From: Portulaca oleracea
Taxonomy: Eukaryota > Streptophyta > Magnoliopsida > Caryophyllales > Portulacaceae
Assembly (NCBI GenBank): GCA_029582165.1
Contig: CM055886.1
Coordinates: 28,633,169 to 28,697,168 of the forward strand
Reading direction: 5' to 3'
Length of the DNA stretch: 64,000 bases
The notes beneath the pieces are model-generated. The model worked only from the letters and a program-made list of their open reading frames with translations, was not told where the DNA came from and ran no database searches. Position 1 is the first letter of the stretch. Every line of letters begins with the position of its first letter. The position numbers and the translations under genes are program-made. Of this stretch, positions 1 to 11,769 are shown piece by piece.

Positions 1-360
1 GGGATAATCTTGACTGATTTCTCAGTCAATGGTATCCCAAATAATGATCCATTAGATAAATCCCTGGGCATAATTTAAGGGATTACGCATTTAAACCTGG
101 TTGGGCATCAACATGGGTCGTGGTGGCTCACCACGGTTCGTGTTGACCTCAACACGGTCCATGGTGATCCACCATGGTCCCTGTTGGACCAGTGCAGCTT
201 TATCTTGCTCTCTGGACCCCAATACGACTCGTGTCAAGCCAGACACGGTCCGTGTTGGGTCCATATTTCTTAATTAGCTCCTCTTGACCTTCCGGTCAGT
301 CTTATGCTTATAATTTATACTTTTATGCCTCTTAACTCTTAAAATACTCCAACAATAACA
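1..360. repeat. Probable LTR fragment with a cluster of short hairpins
   Basis: No gene is visible. From about 119 to 256 there is a run of short perfect inverted repeats: CGTGGTG/CACCACG (119-135, loop GCT), CGTGTTGA/TCAACACG (139-156, loop CC), CCATGGTG/CACCATGG (159-177, loop ATC), CGTGTC/GACACG (230-247) and ACACGG/CCGTGT (243-255, loop T). The style matches hairpin clusters in LTRs elsewhere in the window, so I infer the edge of an LTR cut by the window start. Neither end of an element is visible. Confidence 0.35.
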
Positions 361-424
361 ATCTTACCCCAAGACGCATATGATTGTTCATATAATATAA
401 TAATATATATTATCATTGATTTAT

Positions 425-3400
425 TGTAAAATCCCGAAAAATTCGAAGGCGTTGACCATTATGTCGTTAGTTAATTAATTTGACTTCGTTAATTTTAGAG
501 ATTTTATCGACAATTATTTCTGCTAACACTTGAGCTCGTAGGACTATTGAGATAATAACATGGGTATTTTAGTAATTTCTTACATGCATGGGAATAGGGG
601 TATTTTAGTAATTTCATGTGTTAGTTTTTGATGAGTTATGTGTTTTTCTTCTATTTAATTATGTGGCTATTATTAGGATTATTATTATTATTATTATTAT
701 TTTAGAAAATAAAATTTATATTAGTTTCCTATGGCTATTAATAGTATCAGGTTATATTTATTTATTTTACATAGTTGTTTTTACTAGATTAATTATAGTT
801 AATATATATAGTTAATTATAGTAACCCTACTAAACCTTAACCCTAATCTATAACCTATCCTCTCTCTGCCCCTTCTCTGCTGGTAACCGCCAAACCAAAC
901 CGCATTGTCCTCCATGTTCGCCGGAAACCGCCCCTACACACCACTAGCAACCGTCCTCCTCCTCCCCTCTCTAGCATTCTCTCTCTCTTTCTAAAACTCT
1001 CTCTGTCATCTCTCAACCTTGCTGCCGCCACTCATAGACACCGCCATCGTCGGCCACAACCTCACTGTCACCGCCAGACGCCGCCTCCCAGGCCACCGCA
1101 GCCATCGTCGGACCACCACCATCGTCGCGCCGCCCAGACGCGAGGAACTGCCATCGCTACGATTGTACCGCTGTTGTGTGATCGTCGCCGCTGTTGCCTT
1201 CGTTCTGTCCGACCCCGACGACTCCGACCACCACCATGAATCCATCGACCCTCGTCGACTCCGACACCGTCGCTGATGTCCGCCCTCTCTGCCGCCCGTT
1301 CTGCCCCATAAACCCCTACGTAAGACCTAACCTTAATACCCTATGTTGGTTTAGTTCATCAGTTTCCTTATCATCATTATTACTCTATTATGATTAGTAT
1401 TATGTTTGCTTATTACTTGATTCTATGGTATTCTGCATGCCTATTGTGATTCATGCCTATTATGTTTGCATTAAATTTCTAAGTGGGACCAAAATGTGTT
1501 TGTGTGACATGGCGTATCGTGAGTGGTAGGGTCAAAACCATCAATCTCTTGCCCCTAATTAACGAATTAATTCTACAATTAGCATACTAATTAAATCTCA
1601 TATGTTTCCCCCATTGTAGGAAGTTTTCAGTACTATTATCCTTGGTCTTATATGCATTGTTGTATATTAGCTATTGTCTGTGAATTTTGTTAGGGTTTGA
1701 TTAGAGAAATTTATGAAAAATTATTTGAAAGGAATTGCAAATAACTATGTCTATGTATCTATGTTTTATTTTATGCAAGATTATTATGTTTATAAATTAT
1801 TTATTAGTTACAAGTACTATGATTAATATTTACTAGTTGTTCAAGTTACTATTTGAAAGGAGTTGCGTTTTAAATCTCATTCCATGTTTCGTTTTTCTTA
1901 TTTCAATTATTAGTGTAAATTTTAAGTTTATGTGTTTGTTTGAGAATTAATATGTCATCGTCGCAATTTATGTTAGTATATATATGTAAGCTGACCTTCT
2001 TGATGCTATGGGGGTGAAAGAAGAAGTAGTGGACCCTAGTAGCCTGGTTAGAACCTCAATTTGGAGTCCCGGGATAGTATGGTTAGAACTAGGATCGAAA
2101 ATCTCAACATAAAAACTCGGTCAGTTTGAACAGATTTTATGAGTCGTACGATATCAGTCACCATTTATTGTGTAGTTAATATTTAGCCCTACCGTTCGAC
2201 CGGGAAGTACCTTAGTGTGTTAGCTTTCACGGGAATTTTGCGGATCAGAATTTCAAGGTATATATTCTGAGTTACAACCCAAATAGCACACCTAGGTCAG
2301 ATCTGGATAGGTTGTATATTTGGCTGTTTTTGAAGACCGTAGGGTGTGTTTTAGGTCTCGGGGTCAACATGAGAGTTTTAGTAGACATCCCGAGGTTTTC
2401 GGAAAGTCTAAGACCAGACCCATCAGATATTGGGAGGTCAAGTTATGGCTCGTTTTATGTGAGCGATGAATTCTGTCCAGTTTGCATTTTTTTGAATAAA
2501 TGTGTTGTCATGCGTGTGAGTTATTTATTTATTTTAGTATGGAACATTGTGATATGTGATAGTTTGATGATGTGAGATATGTTTAAAATGTTAATTTATG
2601 ATTGATGGGAACCTTATAGTGTTCCTAAGGGTGGGTTAGGAAGAAAATAGATTCCGTTAACTTTGTACGACACGTTTTAAAATGTTAATTTATGATTGAT
2701 GTGATAGTTTGATCTAGTGAGCTCAAGTGTGTTCTAAAGTAAGGAGAAGAATTGTCAGGTAATGTCTATGTCCTAATCCCCATTGGGATGCGCTTTATGT
2801 GTTTTATGGTTTTAATATATTTTTGGAAATTGCATCCCGAAAGGGGATTTTATGGTGAAAATTGGCTGTCTATTTTGGATGTGGTTTATGTTCTTTTGAG
2901 TTGGTAAAATGTGGATAGTCTTTTATGTGTGATTTAGAAATGGTTTTGGAAACTGGGAATGGCTGATTGAGTTGGAAAGGTATGTTATTAAACCGGACTA
3001 ATAATTCAAATGAGACGTAAATGCGGGTTCGAGCACCGCACCATAGACCAGGATCTGTTCCTGCAGGGAGGTTGTCAAGAGATCAGGGGATGCCCTGATA
3101 TGGTTATGTGTTCGGGCAATACACCATAGACCAGGATCTGTTCCTGCAGGGAGGATGTCAAGAGATCAGGGATGCCTGATAGGTGCTACTTCCCCAGGGT
3201 TAGTTTTATGCACATGTGTGAAATGGATGGCCATCCGTATGATTGAGATTGTGATTGACTGAGATTGAGATTGTGATTGAGATATGATTATAGCGGAGTC
3301 TTGGACTTCGAGGGCCAAATAAGCAAGGTTCGCCTGCTTAATAAATCTGAAAGATGGGTATGGTTGGTTGGGAAAGAAAATAGTTTATGAAAAGATTTTA

Positions 3401-3824
3401 CTTGTTCACTTCTCCCCCAAAAATGAATTGAAATGAATTTTAAACTGTTTTGACGGATAGGGGTAGATATTATTGAGTCCTCCTCATGTTTTTAAATGTT
3501 TTGTTTTCAGGTGAAGAGTTCTGTGATGGGAACGAGTTCTAGAAGTGAGGACATCGAAGCTAGTCTTGAGAATAAGTTTAGTTTATGTTTAGAACTGTGT
3601 CCGTAATGCTTAGTTTGTGTTGTTCTAGAATTTGAAAGTCTTTTGTTTATTAAATTGAAGTTAATTAATGATTAGTTGTTAGTTTTCCTTTCTTGCCTTG
3701 TATTCCTTTGGGGATATGACAATAACGCCTATTTTAAAAGAAAAAAATGAGTCTTCCGCTGTTACCGTTAGTCAACGTTTGACTTTGACCGTTAAGTTTA
3801 GAATTAAATTTACAGGGCGTTACA
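425..3824 (+). mobile_element. 3.4-kb solo LTR, chromovirus-like (Ty3/gypsy)
   Basis: The stretch starts TGTAAAATCCC and ends GGGCGTTACA, with perfect 5-bp terminal inverted repeats (TGTAA/TTACA). The left flank is TTTAT (420-424). The right flank was later split by the copia insertion and, read across it, is TTTAC, a TSD with one mismatch. There is no protease, RT or integrase coding inside. A C-rich block near 880-1310 gives overlapping ORFs on both strands that look like composition artefacts. Very long non-coding LTRs with TGTAA..TTACA ends are known from Tekay/Del chromoviruses; the lineage is inference, the LTR structure is read directly. Confidence 0.72.
3039..3180. repeat. Two-copy direct repeat, about 83-bp spacing, inside the solo LTR
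   Basis: A block of about 60 bp beginning CACCATAGACCAGGATCTG at 3039 recurs at 3122 with a few substitutions and small deletions. It lies entirely within the 3.4-kb LTR. Confidence 0.8.
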
Positions 3825-3828
3825 TTTA

Positions 3829-4039
3829 TGTTAGGAAAGTGTCCTAAAATCACCAAATCTCTTGATCTCACAATTATTTATTTCCTAATTGTATTAGGGT
3901 ATTATTTAGGTTTCCTTATTATGTTGGGTTTCCTTATTGCACCGTGCGTTAATTAATTTTAACCTAGTTTCCTTCCTCCTCCATTAGTGTATATATGGTA
4001 CCTATTTCTCTACCATAATCACAGTGAATAAACCCAGAG

Positions 4040-4091
<52 letters not shown>

Positions 4092-4397
4092 TCACCAATA
4101 TTTTCCTCAGTGTATCATGAGAGATTGTGAGTTGAGTGAGTTTGAGAGATTGTTATTGTAATCTCCTTTGTAGGATCGTATCACACCCTGTGATAGTGAT
4201 CAAGTTGTTCTCCTCCTTTCTCATATAGTGGATTATTTTCTAGTCGTCGTCCGTGGGTTTTTCTCCGAGTTCTTTGGTTTCCCACGTAAATCTGGTGTTT
4301 GATTTTATCGCTTATTTTTCCGTTCCTAATTTTTGTCGTAATATCCTCATCTCAATTTACTTTCCGCTTCCGGTGTTATCTTGCTTATTTCTTAACA
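3829..4397 (+). repeat. 5' LTR of the copia element
   Basis: It is 569 bp, TGTTAGG...TTAACA. A (GA)n tract at about 4040-4089 makes it longer than the 3' LTR, which has only a short purine stretch there, so the microsatellite expanded in one copy after insertion. Confidence 0.95.
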
Positions 4398-4399
4398 AG

Positions 4400-4411
4400 T
4401 GGTATCAGAGC
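4400..4411 (+). other. Primer-binding site, initiator-tRNA-Met type
   Basis: TGGTATCAGAGC lies two bases after the 5' LTR. This is the usual plant copia primer-binding sequence, complementary to the 3' end of initiator methionine tRNA. Confidence 0.93.
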
Positions 4412-7400
4412 AAGGTGGAGATGACTTCAATCATGAAGTGCGATATTCCAAAATTCGATGGAATGGGGAGTTTTACTATGTTGAGACTGCAGATGAAGGC
4501 GGTCCTGATTCAGCACAGGGTGTGGGATGTGATTGAGTATCCTGACACGAAGACTGATACAACAATGAGCGATCAAGATTTCAAGAAACTCTAGAAGGAG
4601 ATTCAGGGTAACCTGAGTCCAAGAGATTAGAAGAAGCTAGATGGTAAGACTCTGGCAGGGATTCAACTGTGTTTGGCAGAGCACATTCAGAGAGAGGTGA
4701 TGCATATCGAGAAATCTTGGGAGCTTTGGACCAAACTGGAAGAGTTGTATATGTCAAAGAGTCTTGCCAACAAGTACTGTATGAAGGAGATATTCTACAG
4801 GTTGCGAATGCCCCCAGGTACTTCTATGCAAGCATATCTTAGTGAATTTGATTCTATTATTACTGAGTTAGAATCAATGGATGTGAAACACACCGATGAG
4901 GATAAGGCTTTGCATTTAATTCTGTCCCTACCTGCATCACATAAACAATTTAAGGAAATCATGTTGTATGGAAACCGTGGTGTCCTTAACCTTAGTGAAG
5001 TAAAGGCTAGTTTACTATCTAAGGAGAAACTTGATACCGTTGACGATGACCAGGGTAGTAATGCTTTGGATGTAAGGGGAAGGAATAATGATCGTAAGGA
5101 AAATGGGACTAGAGGGAAGTCTAAACATCGTTCAAAGTTTAGGAATCCTCACAAGAATAAGAAGTGTAACTATTGTAGTAATATGGGGCATATAGAGAAA
5201 GATTGTTGGACGAAACAGAGAGACCAGAAGAAGGGGAGTAAGGATAACCACACCAAACCTGGTACCTCAAACTGTGTTGAGTCAGAGTCAGATGGTGATG
5301 GGTTTGTAGCTACGGATGATGCCTTGGCTACCACATCAAGTATGATAGCTAGAGATGAGTGGGTTCTTGACACGGGGTACACCTATCATATATGTCCTCA
5401 TAAGGATTGGTTCGAGTCCTATGAGAGTGTCGACAACGGCGTGGTAGTCATGGGAAACGACACAGTCTGCAAGGTCACAAGAATTGGCAGCATCAGAATC
5501 AAGACTCATGATGGCATCGTTAGAACTCTCAAGGAGGTTCGTCATATTCCTAACATGACCCGTAATCTGATTTCTTTTGGTACTCTTGAGGGTAATGGTT
5601 GCAGGTATAAAGGAGAAGACGGTGTTCTGAAAGTGTGCAGGGGCTCAATGGTTCTCAGGAAGGGCAGTCTGTACATCCTGCAGGGGTCTACAATAACAGG
5701 AACTGCAGCAGCAGTTCTGAATCTTGATGAGTCCGACAGCACAATGTTGTGGCACATGAGACTAGGCCACATGAGAGAGAAGAGAACGTCAATGTTGAGC
5801 AAGAAAGGATATCTTGAAGGCGCAAAGATTGGAAAGCTGGAATTTTGCGACCACTGTGTTTACGGAAACAGAAGAGGGTTAGCTTTTCCAGGGCTAAACA
5901 TACAACGGCAGGGATCCTTGATTATATTCATTCACATCTGTGGGGTCACGCTAGAGTGCCATCTCTGGGTGTCAGGCGCTACATGTTGACATTCGTGGAT
6001 GACTTCTCAAGGAAGATTTGGGTTTACTTCCTGCGGCACAAGAATGAGACATTTTCATATTTCAAGAAGCTCAAAGCATTAGTGGAGAACCAGACAGGCA
6101 GGAAAATAAAGAAAGTCAGGATAGATAATGGGTTGGATTTTGTCGATTCTGAATTTACTGAGTTCTGTGAGGAGCATGGGATTGCTAGGTATCGAACCCT
6201 AGTGGGTAAGCATCAGCAAATGGCGTAGCTGAAAGAATCAACAAAACACTCCTGGAGAAAGCCCGTTGCATGCTCTTAAATGCAGGGCTTTGGAAGAACA
6301 AATCATTCTGGGCAGAGGTGATATTTACTACCTGTTACCTGCTGAACAGATCACCTCATGCCTCTATTGAATACCAGATTCCAAAAGAAGTATGGTCAGG
6401 TAATCCAGTTAATTATTCTAATTTAAGAATTTTTGGATGTCATGTATGCGCCCATGTAAATGAGGGAAAGTTGTGCCCCAGGGCTGTTAAATACATGTTT
6501 CTAGGTTACGGGTCTGAGTCTAAGGGATACAGGATGTGGTGTCTTGATTTGAAGAAAGTTGTACAATTTAGAGATGTCACCTTTAATGAAACTGCAATAT
6601 TATCTGGGATGGAATCTACTGGTATTGCTGATGATGCAGGAAATCAGGAGGAAGATGCAAGAAGAAGAGTATTCGAGGTGGAGCAGGTTGAGCAGGTTGA
6701 GGCTCAAGGTGGAGCTACCAGAACCTGCAATCAGGAGCAAACTACTGATAATGCTCCTGAAACAGCTCAGGTTGATGAGCCTGAGATTGAGACTGATGTT
6801 CCTTAGGTGGAGGAACAACCGAGCATAGCAAGAGGTCGTCCCAGGAGGGAGACCAGAAGACCAACGCGATATATTGTAGAAGACGACGCTATGATCGCAT
6901 ATGTGCTGAGTGTAGCAGAAGAGACTCCTGAAGCCTTCTACCTATCAGGAGGTCGTCTCCTGTCCAAGTGCCTCAAACTAGATAGGAGCTATGCAAGACG
7001 AGATGGAGAGCCTGCAGAAGAATCATACATGGGAGCTATGTGAGTTGCCTAAAGGGCGACGAGCTCTTACTGCAAAATGGGTGTACAAGAAGAAGGGAGG
7101 TATCCCTAGTGTAGAGAGTGCAAGGTGGAAGGCCAGATTAGTGGTTAGATACTGCAACCAGAAAGAAGGAATCAACTACAACGAAGTATTCTCGCCAATC
7201 GTGAGGCATACGTCGATCCGCACCTTGCTAGCCTTCGTTGTTCTATTTGATTTAGAGTTGGAGCAACTTGATGTGAAAAACGCTTTCCTCCATGGCGAGT
7301 TGGAGGAGGAAATATTTATGAGGCAACCACAGGGTTTCATCGTTCCTGGTAAGCAGGAACATGTGTGCAGATTGAGGAAGTCCTTGTATGGACTTAAACA

Positions 7401-7872
7401 GGCACCCAGGCAATCGTATAAAAGGTTTGATACCTTTATGGTAGGGCAAGGGTACGCAAGAAGTCACTATGACAAGTGTGTGTACTACAGGCAATTTGAA
7501 GAAAGGCTTTCATTTATTTATTATTATATGTTGATGACATGTTGACTGCCTCCAGGGACATGCCACTTATAAAGAAGCTGAAATCTCAACTCAACCAGGA
7601 GTGTGAGATGAAAGACCTCGGAGCGGCAAAGAAGATTTTGGTATGGAGATCCAAAGAGATACAAAGGCAGGGAAGTTGTTCCTGTCTCAAAAGAGATATT
7701 TGGAGAAGGTGTTGGACAGATTCAACATGAGAAACTGTAAGGAAGTTTCAACACCCTTAGCTGCACATTTCAAGTTGTCTGGTGAGAACTAACCTAAATC
7801 TGATTTGGAGGTAAGGAGGATGTTTAATATTCTCTATGCTAGTGCAGTTGGTAGTTTGATGTATGCTATGGT

Positions 7873-8762
7873 CAGGGGCGGATTTAAGGGGGGGGCTAGG
7901 GGGCTAGAGGGGCCATGGCCCAATTTATGGTTGCTATTTCAATTAAATGTTTCAGAACTAAACATTAAAACAACTGTAGCTCATTGGCAATGGCTTGTGT
8001 GGAAAACAAGCTTAGCTCCTATTTCTCAGTGGTTGTAGTTTCAAATCCCTACACAAGCATACCATTTTTCGTTTTTTACACCGATCCATGCCCCTCTCTA
8101 TGTGCCTTCTTTTTATTTTATTTTTTTGCTTCTATATTTTTTTTATCAAATTATTTCTGTTTTTCTTATTCATTAATTACTCTTACTTTTATCATGTATG
8201 TTTCTCTATACTTTACATAAATATTTAATAACAATATTGTCCTTTAGATTTCAATTAATTTTAAAAAAGATTTTATATTTTCTCACATGTTTTATAAAGT
8301 AATGAAATTTAATTATAAATATTATCTTATCTATCAATAAATGAATAAATGTTCTCTTAAGAATAATGTCAACTGCATGAACTGGTTTCATAATACTTCA
8401 CAACTAAAAATATATGTATTATCAACCACTTTTTTCAAACCAATTTAAAATAGTATGAAAAATGATGGTAGGAAAATTTTCCAACCAATTTTAAATTGGT
8501 TGGAATTTCCAACCGTTTTTCCCACTAAATTTTTTTAAAAATAGTTGGAATATGAAATGGTTGCTAAAATGGTTGGAAAAAAGTGTTGGTAATATACACA
8601 TTTTTAGTAGTGCTTGTTATTAAATTTAACATTTGTTTGTTTTAACGCCTCATTGATAAGTTGATATTTTCCTTTTTATTTTGTTATTTGTGTGTGAAAT
8701 ATTTGATATAAAAATTATCGTTTTGCGGTCCACCCTAATGAAACATTCTGGCTCCGCCCCTG
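7873..8762. mobile_element. hAT-type non-autonomous element (890 bp) in copia pol
   Basis: The terminal inverted repeat begins CAGGGGCGGA at both ends and the 8-bp TSD GCTATGGT (7865-7872 and 8763-8770) is perfect; both are diagnostic of hAT elements. The interior is AT-rich and non-coding and carries a second MITE at 8399-8612. Confidence 0.92.
8399..8612. mobile_element. CACTA-like MITE (214 bp) nested in the hAT element
   Basis: The right end reads as CACTACTAAAAA on the minus strand and the left end is CACAACTAAAAA. The inverted similarity runs about 37 bp. A 3-bp TSD CTT flanks both sides (8396-8398, 8613-8615). CACT-type termini with a 3-bp TSD indicate the CACTA superfamily. Its core holds a palindrome built on CCAACC/GGTTGG. 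Confidence 0.82.
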
Positions 8763-9373
8763 GCTATGGTGTGCACTAGACCTGACCTGTCCCATGCAGT
8801 TAGTGTGGTGAGTAGATATATGCAGAATCCAGGGAATGAGCATTGGGAAGGAATGAAGTAGATCCTTCGTTATGTGAAGGGTGCCTTAGAAAAGGGCATC
8901 CTGTATTATAGAGGTAGTGCTGCAACTTCTAATGTTACAGGTTATGTTAATGCTAATTATGGTGGAAACCTGGATAGAAGACGCTCAATTTCAGGATACA
9001 TGTTCGTTATGTGTGGAGGAACAGTGTCCTGGAAAGCTTCACTTCAATCTATAGCAGCGCTTTCCACTAATAAGGTTGAGTATATTGCTGCGACGGAAGG
9101 AGTGAAGGAGGTCATGGAGCTTGGAGTACCACAGGGCGAGACCGTGGTTTATTCAGACAGTCAGAGTGCTATACATCTGACTAAGAATGACACTTATCAT
9201 CACTACAAGAATGACTCACTTGCGTCACCAAAGTGGCCACAGGAAACAAGTTTTGGTGGACAAATTTTACATCAATGTTTGTAATCCGTAGATTCAAAGT
9301 ATGTTTGCCATGAAAGTAATTCTTTAGTGACCAATTAAGAAAATAGTCTCTTGTTAACCATGGAATAAAAGTT

Positions 9374-9680
9374 AATCGTGGCTAGATTGTGAATTTGGCC
9401 ATGACAAAAACATTTTGTGGCCAGTAATCGTGGCTAGTTTGTGAATTTGGCCATGATAAAAATATCTTGTGGCCAATAGTCATGGCTTGTTTGAAAATTT
9501 GGTCATGAGAAAAATATAATGTGGCCAATAGTCATGGCTAGTTTGAAAATTTGGTCATGATAAAAATATATCGTGGCTAGTTTGTGAATTTGGCCCTGAT
9601 AAAAATATTCTGTGGCCAATAGTCATGGCTAGTTTGTGGATTTGGCTATGAAAAAAATATTTGGTGGCCAATTGTTTATA
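9374..9680. repeat. 52-bp tandem array in the CACTA element
   Basis: Units containing GTGGCTAGTTTG, TTGGCCATGA and GTGGCCAATAG start near 9374, 9426, 9478, 9530, 9570 and 9621. Subterminal repeats of CACTA elements are known transposase-binding regions; that role here is inference. Confidence 0.85.
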
Positions 9681-9912
9681 TTTGTCATTGAAAAAACATT
9701 TTGGTGGCTCGAAGGTTCAACTTCATATGCTCCTACAAAATATATATGGTGGCCAAACTTGTTGAGTATTATTAGTGATTGTTAATGACAATGAATACTG
9801 GATATTTTTATTAGATGAAATAAACTTTTTTCTTGCTAGTGATTTACAATGGTGCCAATAAGTCACTAGAAAAGTCGTGGCTAGAGATTCTGCATACTAT
9901 GAACAGTATTGG

Positions 9913-10165
9913 TGTAACACCCCGGGTTTATAGTTAAGTGTGGGCTTAAAAGGATTGAAATGACACTTATATCACCAAGATGCACCTTCTTTCATGATAG
10001 TTCATCCGTTGGGAACTCCTCAGTTAAGCGTGCTTGGGTGGGAGTAGTCTCAGGATGGGTGACCTCCTGGGAAGTTTTCCTAGGCAGCGTGTGAGCAAGG
10101 ACAAAGCACGCTTGAAAGACTCGCGGTGATTCGTGTGACCAGCCAGCAATCCTTGAAGCAGTTAT
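9913..10165 (+). mobile_element. Cassandra-like LTR with a 5S rRNA-derived module
   Basis: It starts TGTAACACCCCGGG, the Cassandra TRIM LTR start. Positions of about 9980-10083 closely follow the second half of plant 5S rRNA, including the internal RNA polymerase III promoter elements (AAGCGTGCTTGGG, then GGATGGGTGACCTCC). Cassandra elements are known to carry 5S sequence in their LTRs. The 3' boundary is not clear and I found no TSD, so it may be truncated. It is not a functional 5S rRNA gene: the first third has diverged. Confidence 0.75.
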
Positions 10166-10605
10166 CGGTAATGTCCACGACCCGGAGGCCACGAGGCCAT
10201 TCAATTCGCCACGACAGGCCATGCACAAGATTTCATGGCCAATTGCATTCGCCACGGGATATTTTTACTTTAGCCACGAATAACTCCGTGGCGCAAGTGA
10301 GTCATTCTTGTAGTGCATTCGAAGACCAAGCACATAAACATCAGGTATCACTTCATCAGAGATACAGTTGTTGCGGGAGAGATCGTGGTGAAGAAAGTGC
10401 ATACTTCTGATAATCCTGCAAATATGTTAACCGAACCTCTATCTATAGCTAAGTTCGAACATTATTTGGACTTAGTCGGTGTTCTGAGCATGTGAGAGCC
10501 TGTGGGGCCACGCCCTACGGAGGGGCATGTTGATGGTGACAGTCAAGACGTTTATTCTAGACCAATTTCTTGGATCCTTCGTTGATTTTAGTCCAATGTG
10601 AAGTT

Positions 10606-11130
10606 TGTTAGGAAAGTGTCCTAAAATCACAAAATCTCTTGATCTCACAGCTATTTGTTTCCTAATTGTATTAGGGTATTATTTATGTTTCCTTATTATG
10701 TTGGGTTTCCTTATTGCACCGTAGGTTAATTAATTTTAATCTAGTTTCCTTCCCCCTCCACTAGTATATATATGGTAACTATTTCTCCACCATAATCACA
10801 GTTAATACACCTAGAGCAAGAGATTGAAAATATTGAGAGAGAGTCTCACCAATATTTTCCCCAGTATATTCTGAGAGATTGTTATTGTAATCTCCTTTGT
10901 AGGATCGTATCACACCCTGTGATAGTGATCAGGTTGTACTCCTCCTTTCTCGTATAGTGGATTATTTTCTAGTTGTCGCCGTCCGTGGGTTTTTCTCCGA
11001 GTTCTTCGGTTTCCCACGTAAATCTGGTGTTTGATTTTATTGCTTATTTTTCCATTCCTAAATTTTTTCGTAATATTCGTCATCTCAATTTACTTTCCGC
11101 TTCCGCTATTATCTTGCTTATTTCCTAACA
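10606..11130 (+). repeat. 3' LTR of the copia element
   Basis: It is 525 bp and collinear with 3829-4397 apart from the missing (GA)n expansion and scattered substitutions. The base run before it (GTGAAGTT) is a poor polypurine tract, so the PPT has probably mutated. Confidence 0.95.
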
Positions 11131-11705
11131 ATTTACATCGAGTCTTACGATTTCATTTGAGAGTTATTCTCCTCCAAAACCAAAAGATAAGCACCTGGAG
11201 CTGCAAGAGTACACCATTATTTAAGTCTTGCACTATGTGAATGTCAGCCTGTGAAGCAACAACACCTAATTCTCACAAGTCATATCAGAAGTTTGCCCAA
11301 GTACTTACTGGCTGAACCATTCAAGGGAGCAAATAATTCTCCAAGGGCCCCAATTATATGATATGGGCCATGAGCAATAGTCACAATGCCAAAATGGCAA
11401 AAAGAGCCAAACCTCTAATGCCAAAAGATGCCTAACCACCTTATGGTTATTTAGTTATTTACCTGTTCACATTATTCTGCATCAGAACCCACTAACATGA
11501 TATTCTACCATACTGTACTTCAAGCTGATGTACAACTTACACCTATTTTCTCACATTACACCAATCTCCCTTTTGCTATAACTCTAACTCACCACACCAT
11601 TCACAGTAACCATCTCATCCCCTGCTCTTTTTTCCTATCACGAATTACTAAGACTGTCTACATTTGAATCTCTACAAACAGAATTCTTTCCGTACATATT
11701 TTTCC

Positions 11706-11713
11706 TATATATA
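11706..11713 (+). promoter_or_regulatory. Probable TATA box of the proline-rich protein gene
   Basis: TATATATA lies 57-64 bp upstream of the chosen ATG (11770). It predicts a start of transcription near 11738-11745 and a 5' leader of about 30 nt. This puts an in-frame upstream ATG (11737) at or before the transcript start and supports 11770 as the start codon. Confidence 0.6.
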
Positions 11714-11769
11714 CTACCCAACACCACCCTTGACGTTTGCACAGAATACTACATTCAACCTATACAGAG

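Larger units (their letters stand above)
9201..10315. mobile_element. CACTA non-autonomous transposon (1115 bp) in copia RNase H
   Basis: The ends are CACTACAAGAATGACTCACT and its reverse complement, with a perfect 3-bp TSD CAT (9198-9200, 10316-10318). The element interrupts the copia RNase H frame, which resumes just beyond the TSD. There is no transposase. The interior carries a 52-bp tandem array and a 5S-like Cassandra module. Confidence 0.93.
4421..10495 (+). pseudogene. Copia gag-pol, broken
   Basis: The frame starts at ATG 4421, just after the PBS. Two in-frame TAG codons (4592, 4628) lie early in gag, then the frame is open to 5989. In order one sees: a CCHC zinc knuckle (CNYCSNMGHIEKDCW, about 5165-5210); a DTG protease motif (about 5371); the HHCC zinc finger before integrase (about 5750-5850); an integrase core with VDD and RIDNG (5990-6220, frame-shifted from gag); a stop at 6804; RT (6991-7545); a YVDD motif in another frame at about 7530-7545; and RNase H (8874-9200, resuming at about 10316). 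An hAT MITE and a CACTA element split the last two domains, and Asp residues usual in the RNase H start are Asn here. Several shifts and stops rule out a working polyprotein. Confidence 0.93.
3829..11130 (+). mobile_element. Ty1/copia LTR retrotransposon, complete ends, decayed coding
   Basis: The element is bounded by two closely similar LTRs (3829-4397 and 10606-11130), both beginning TGTTAGGAAAG; the ends are TTAACA and CCTAACA. A perfect 5-bp TSD ATTTA lies at 3824-3828 and 11131-11135. The order gag, protease, integrase, RT, RNase H is that of Ty1/copia. It is not autonomous: the frame has stop codons and shifts, and two DNA-transposon insertions (7873-8762, 9201-10315) interrupt RT/RNase H. 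It landed exactly on the 3' boundary of the preceding solo LTR; the first base of its TSD is that LTR's last base. Confidence 0.95.

Noticed and set aside
832..862. Telomere-like words (AACCCTACTAAACC, TTAACCCTAA)
   Set aside because: Only two or three imperfect units, inside a solo LTR; not an array.
1006..1397. Arginine/proline-rich ORFs on both strands
   Set aside because: A C-rich stretch within the long solo LTR; overlapping frames on opposite strands and no recognisable domain.
9976..10085. A true 5S rRNA gene
   Set aside because: Only the second half is well conserved; the 5' third is diverged and the sequence starts with a Cassandra-type LTR end.
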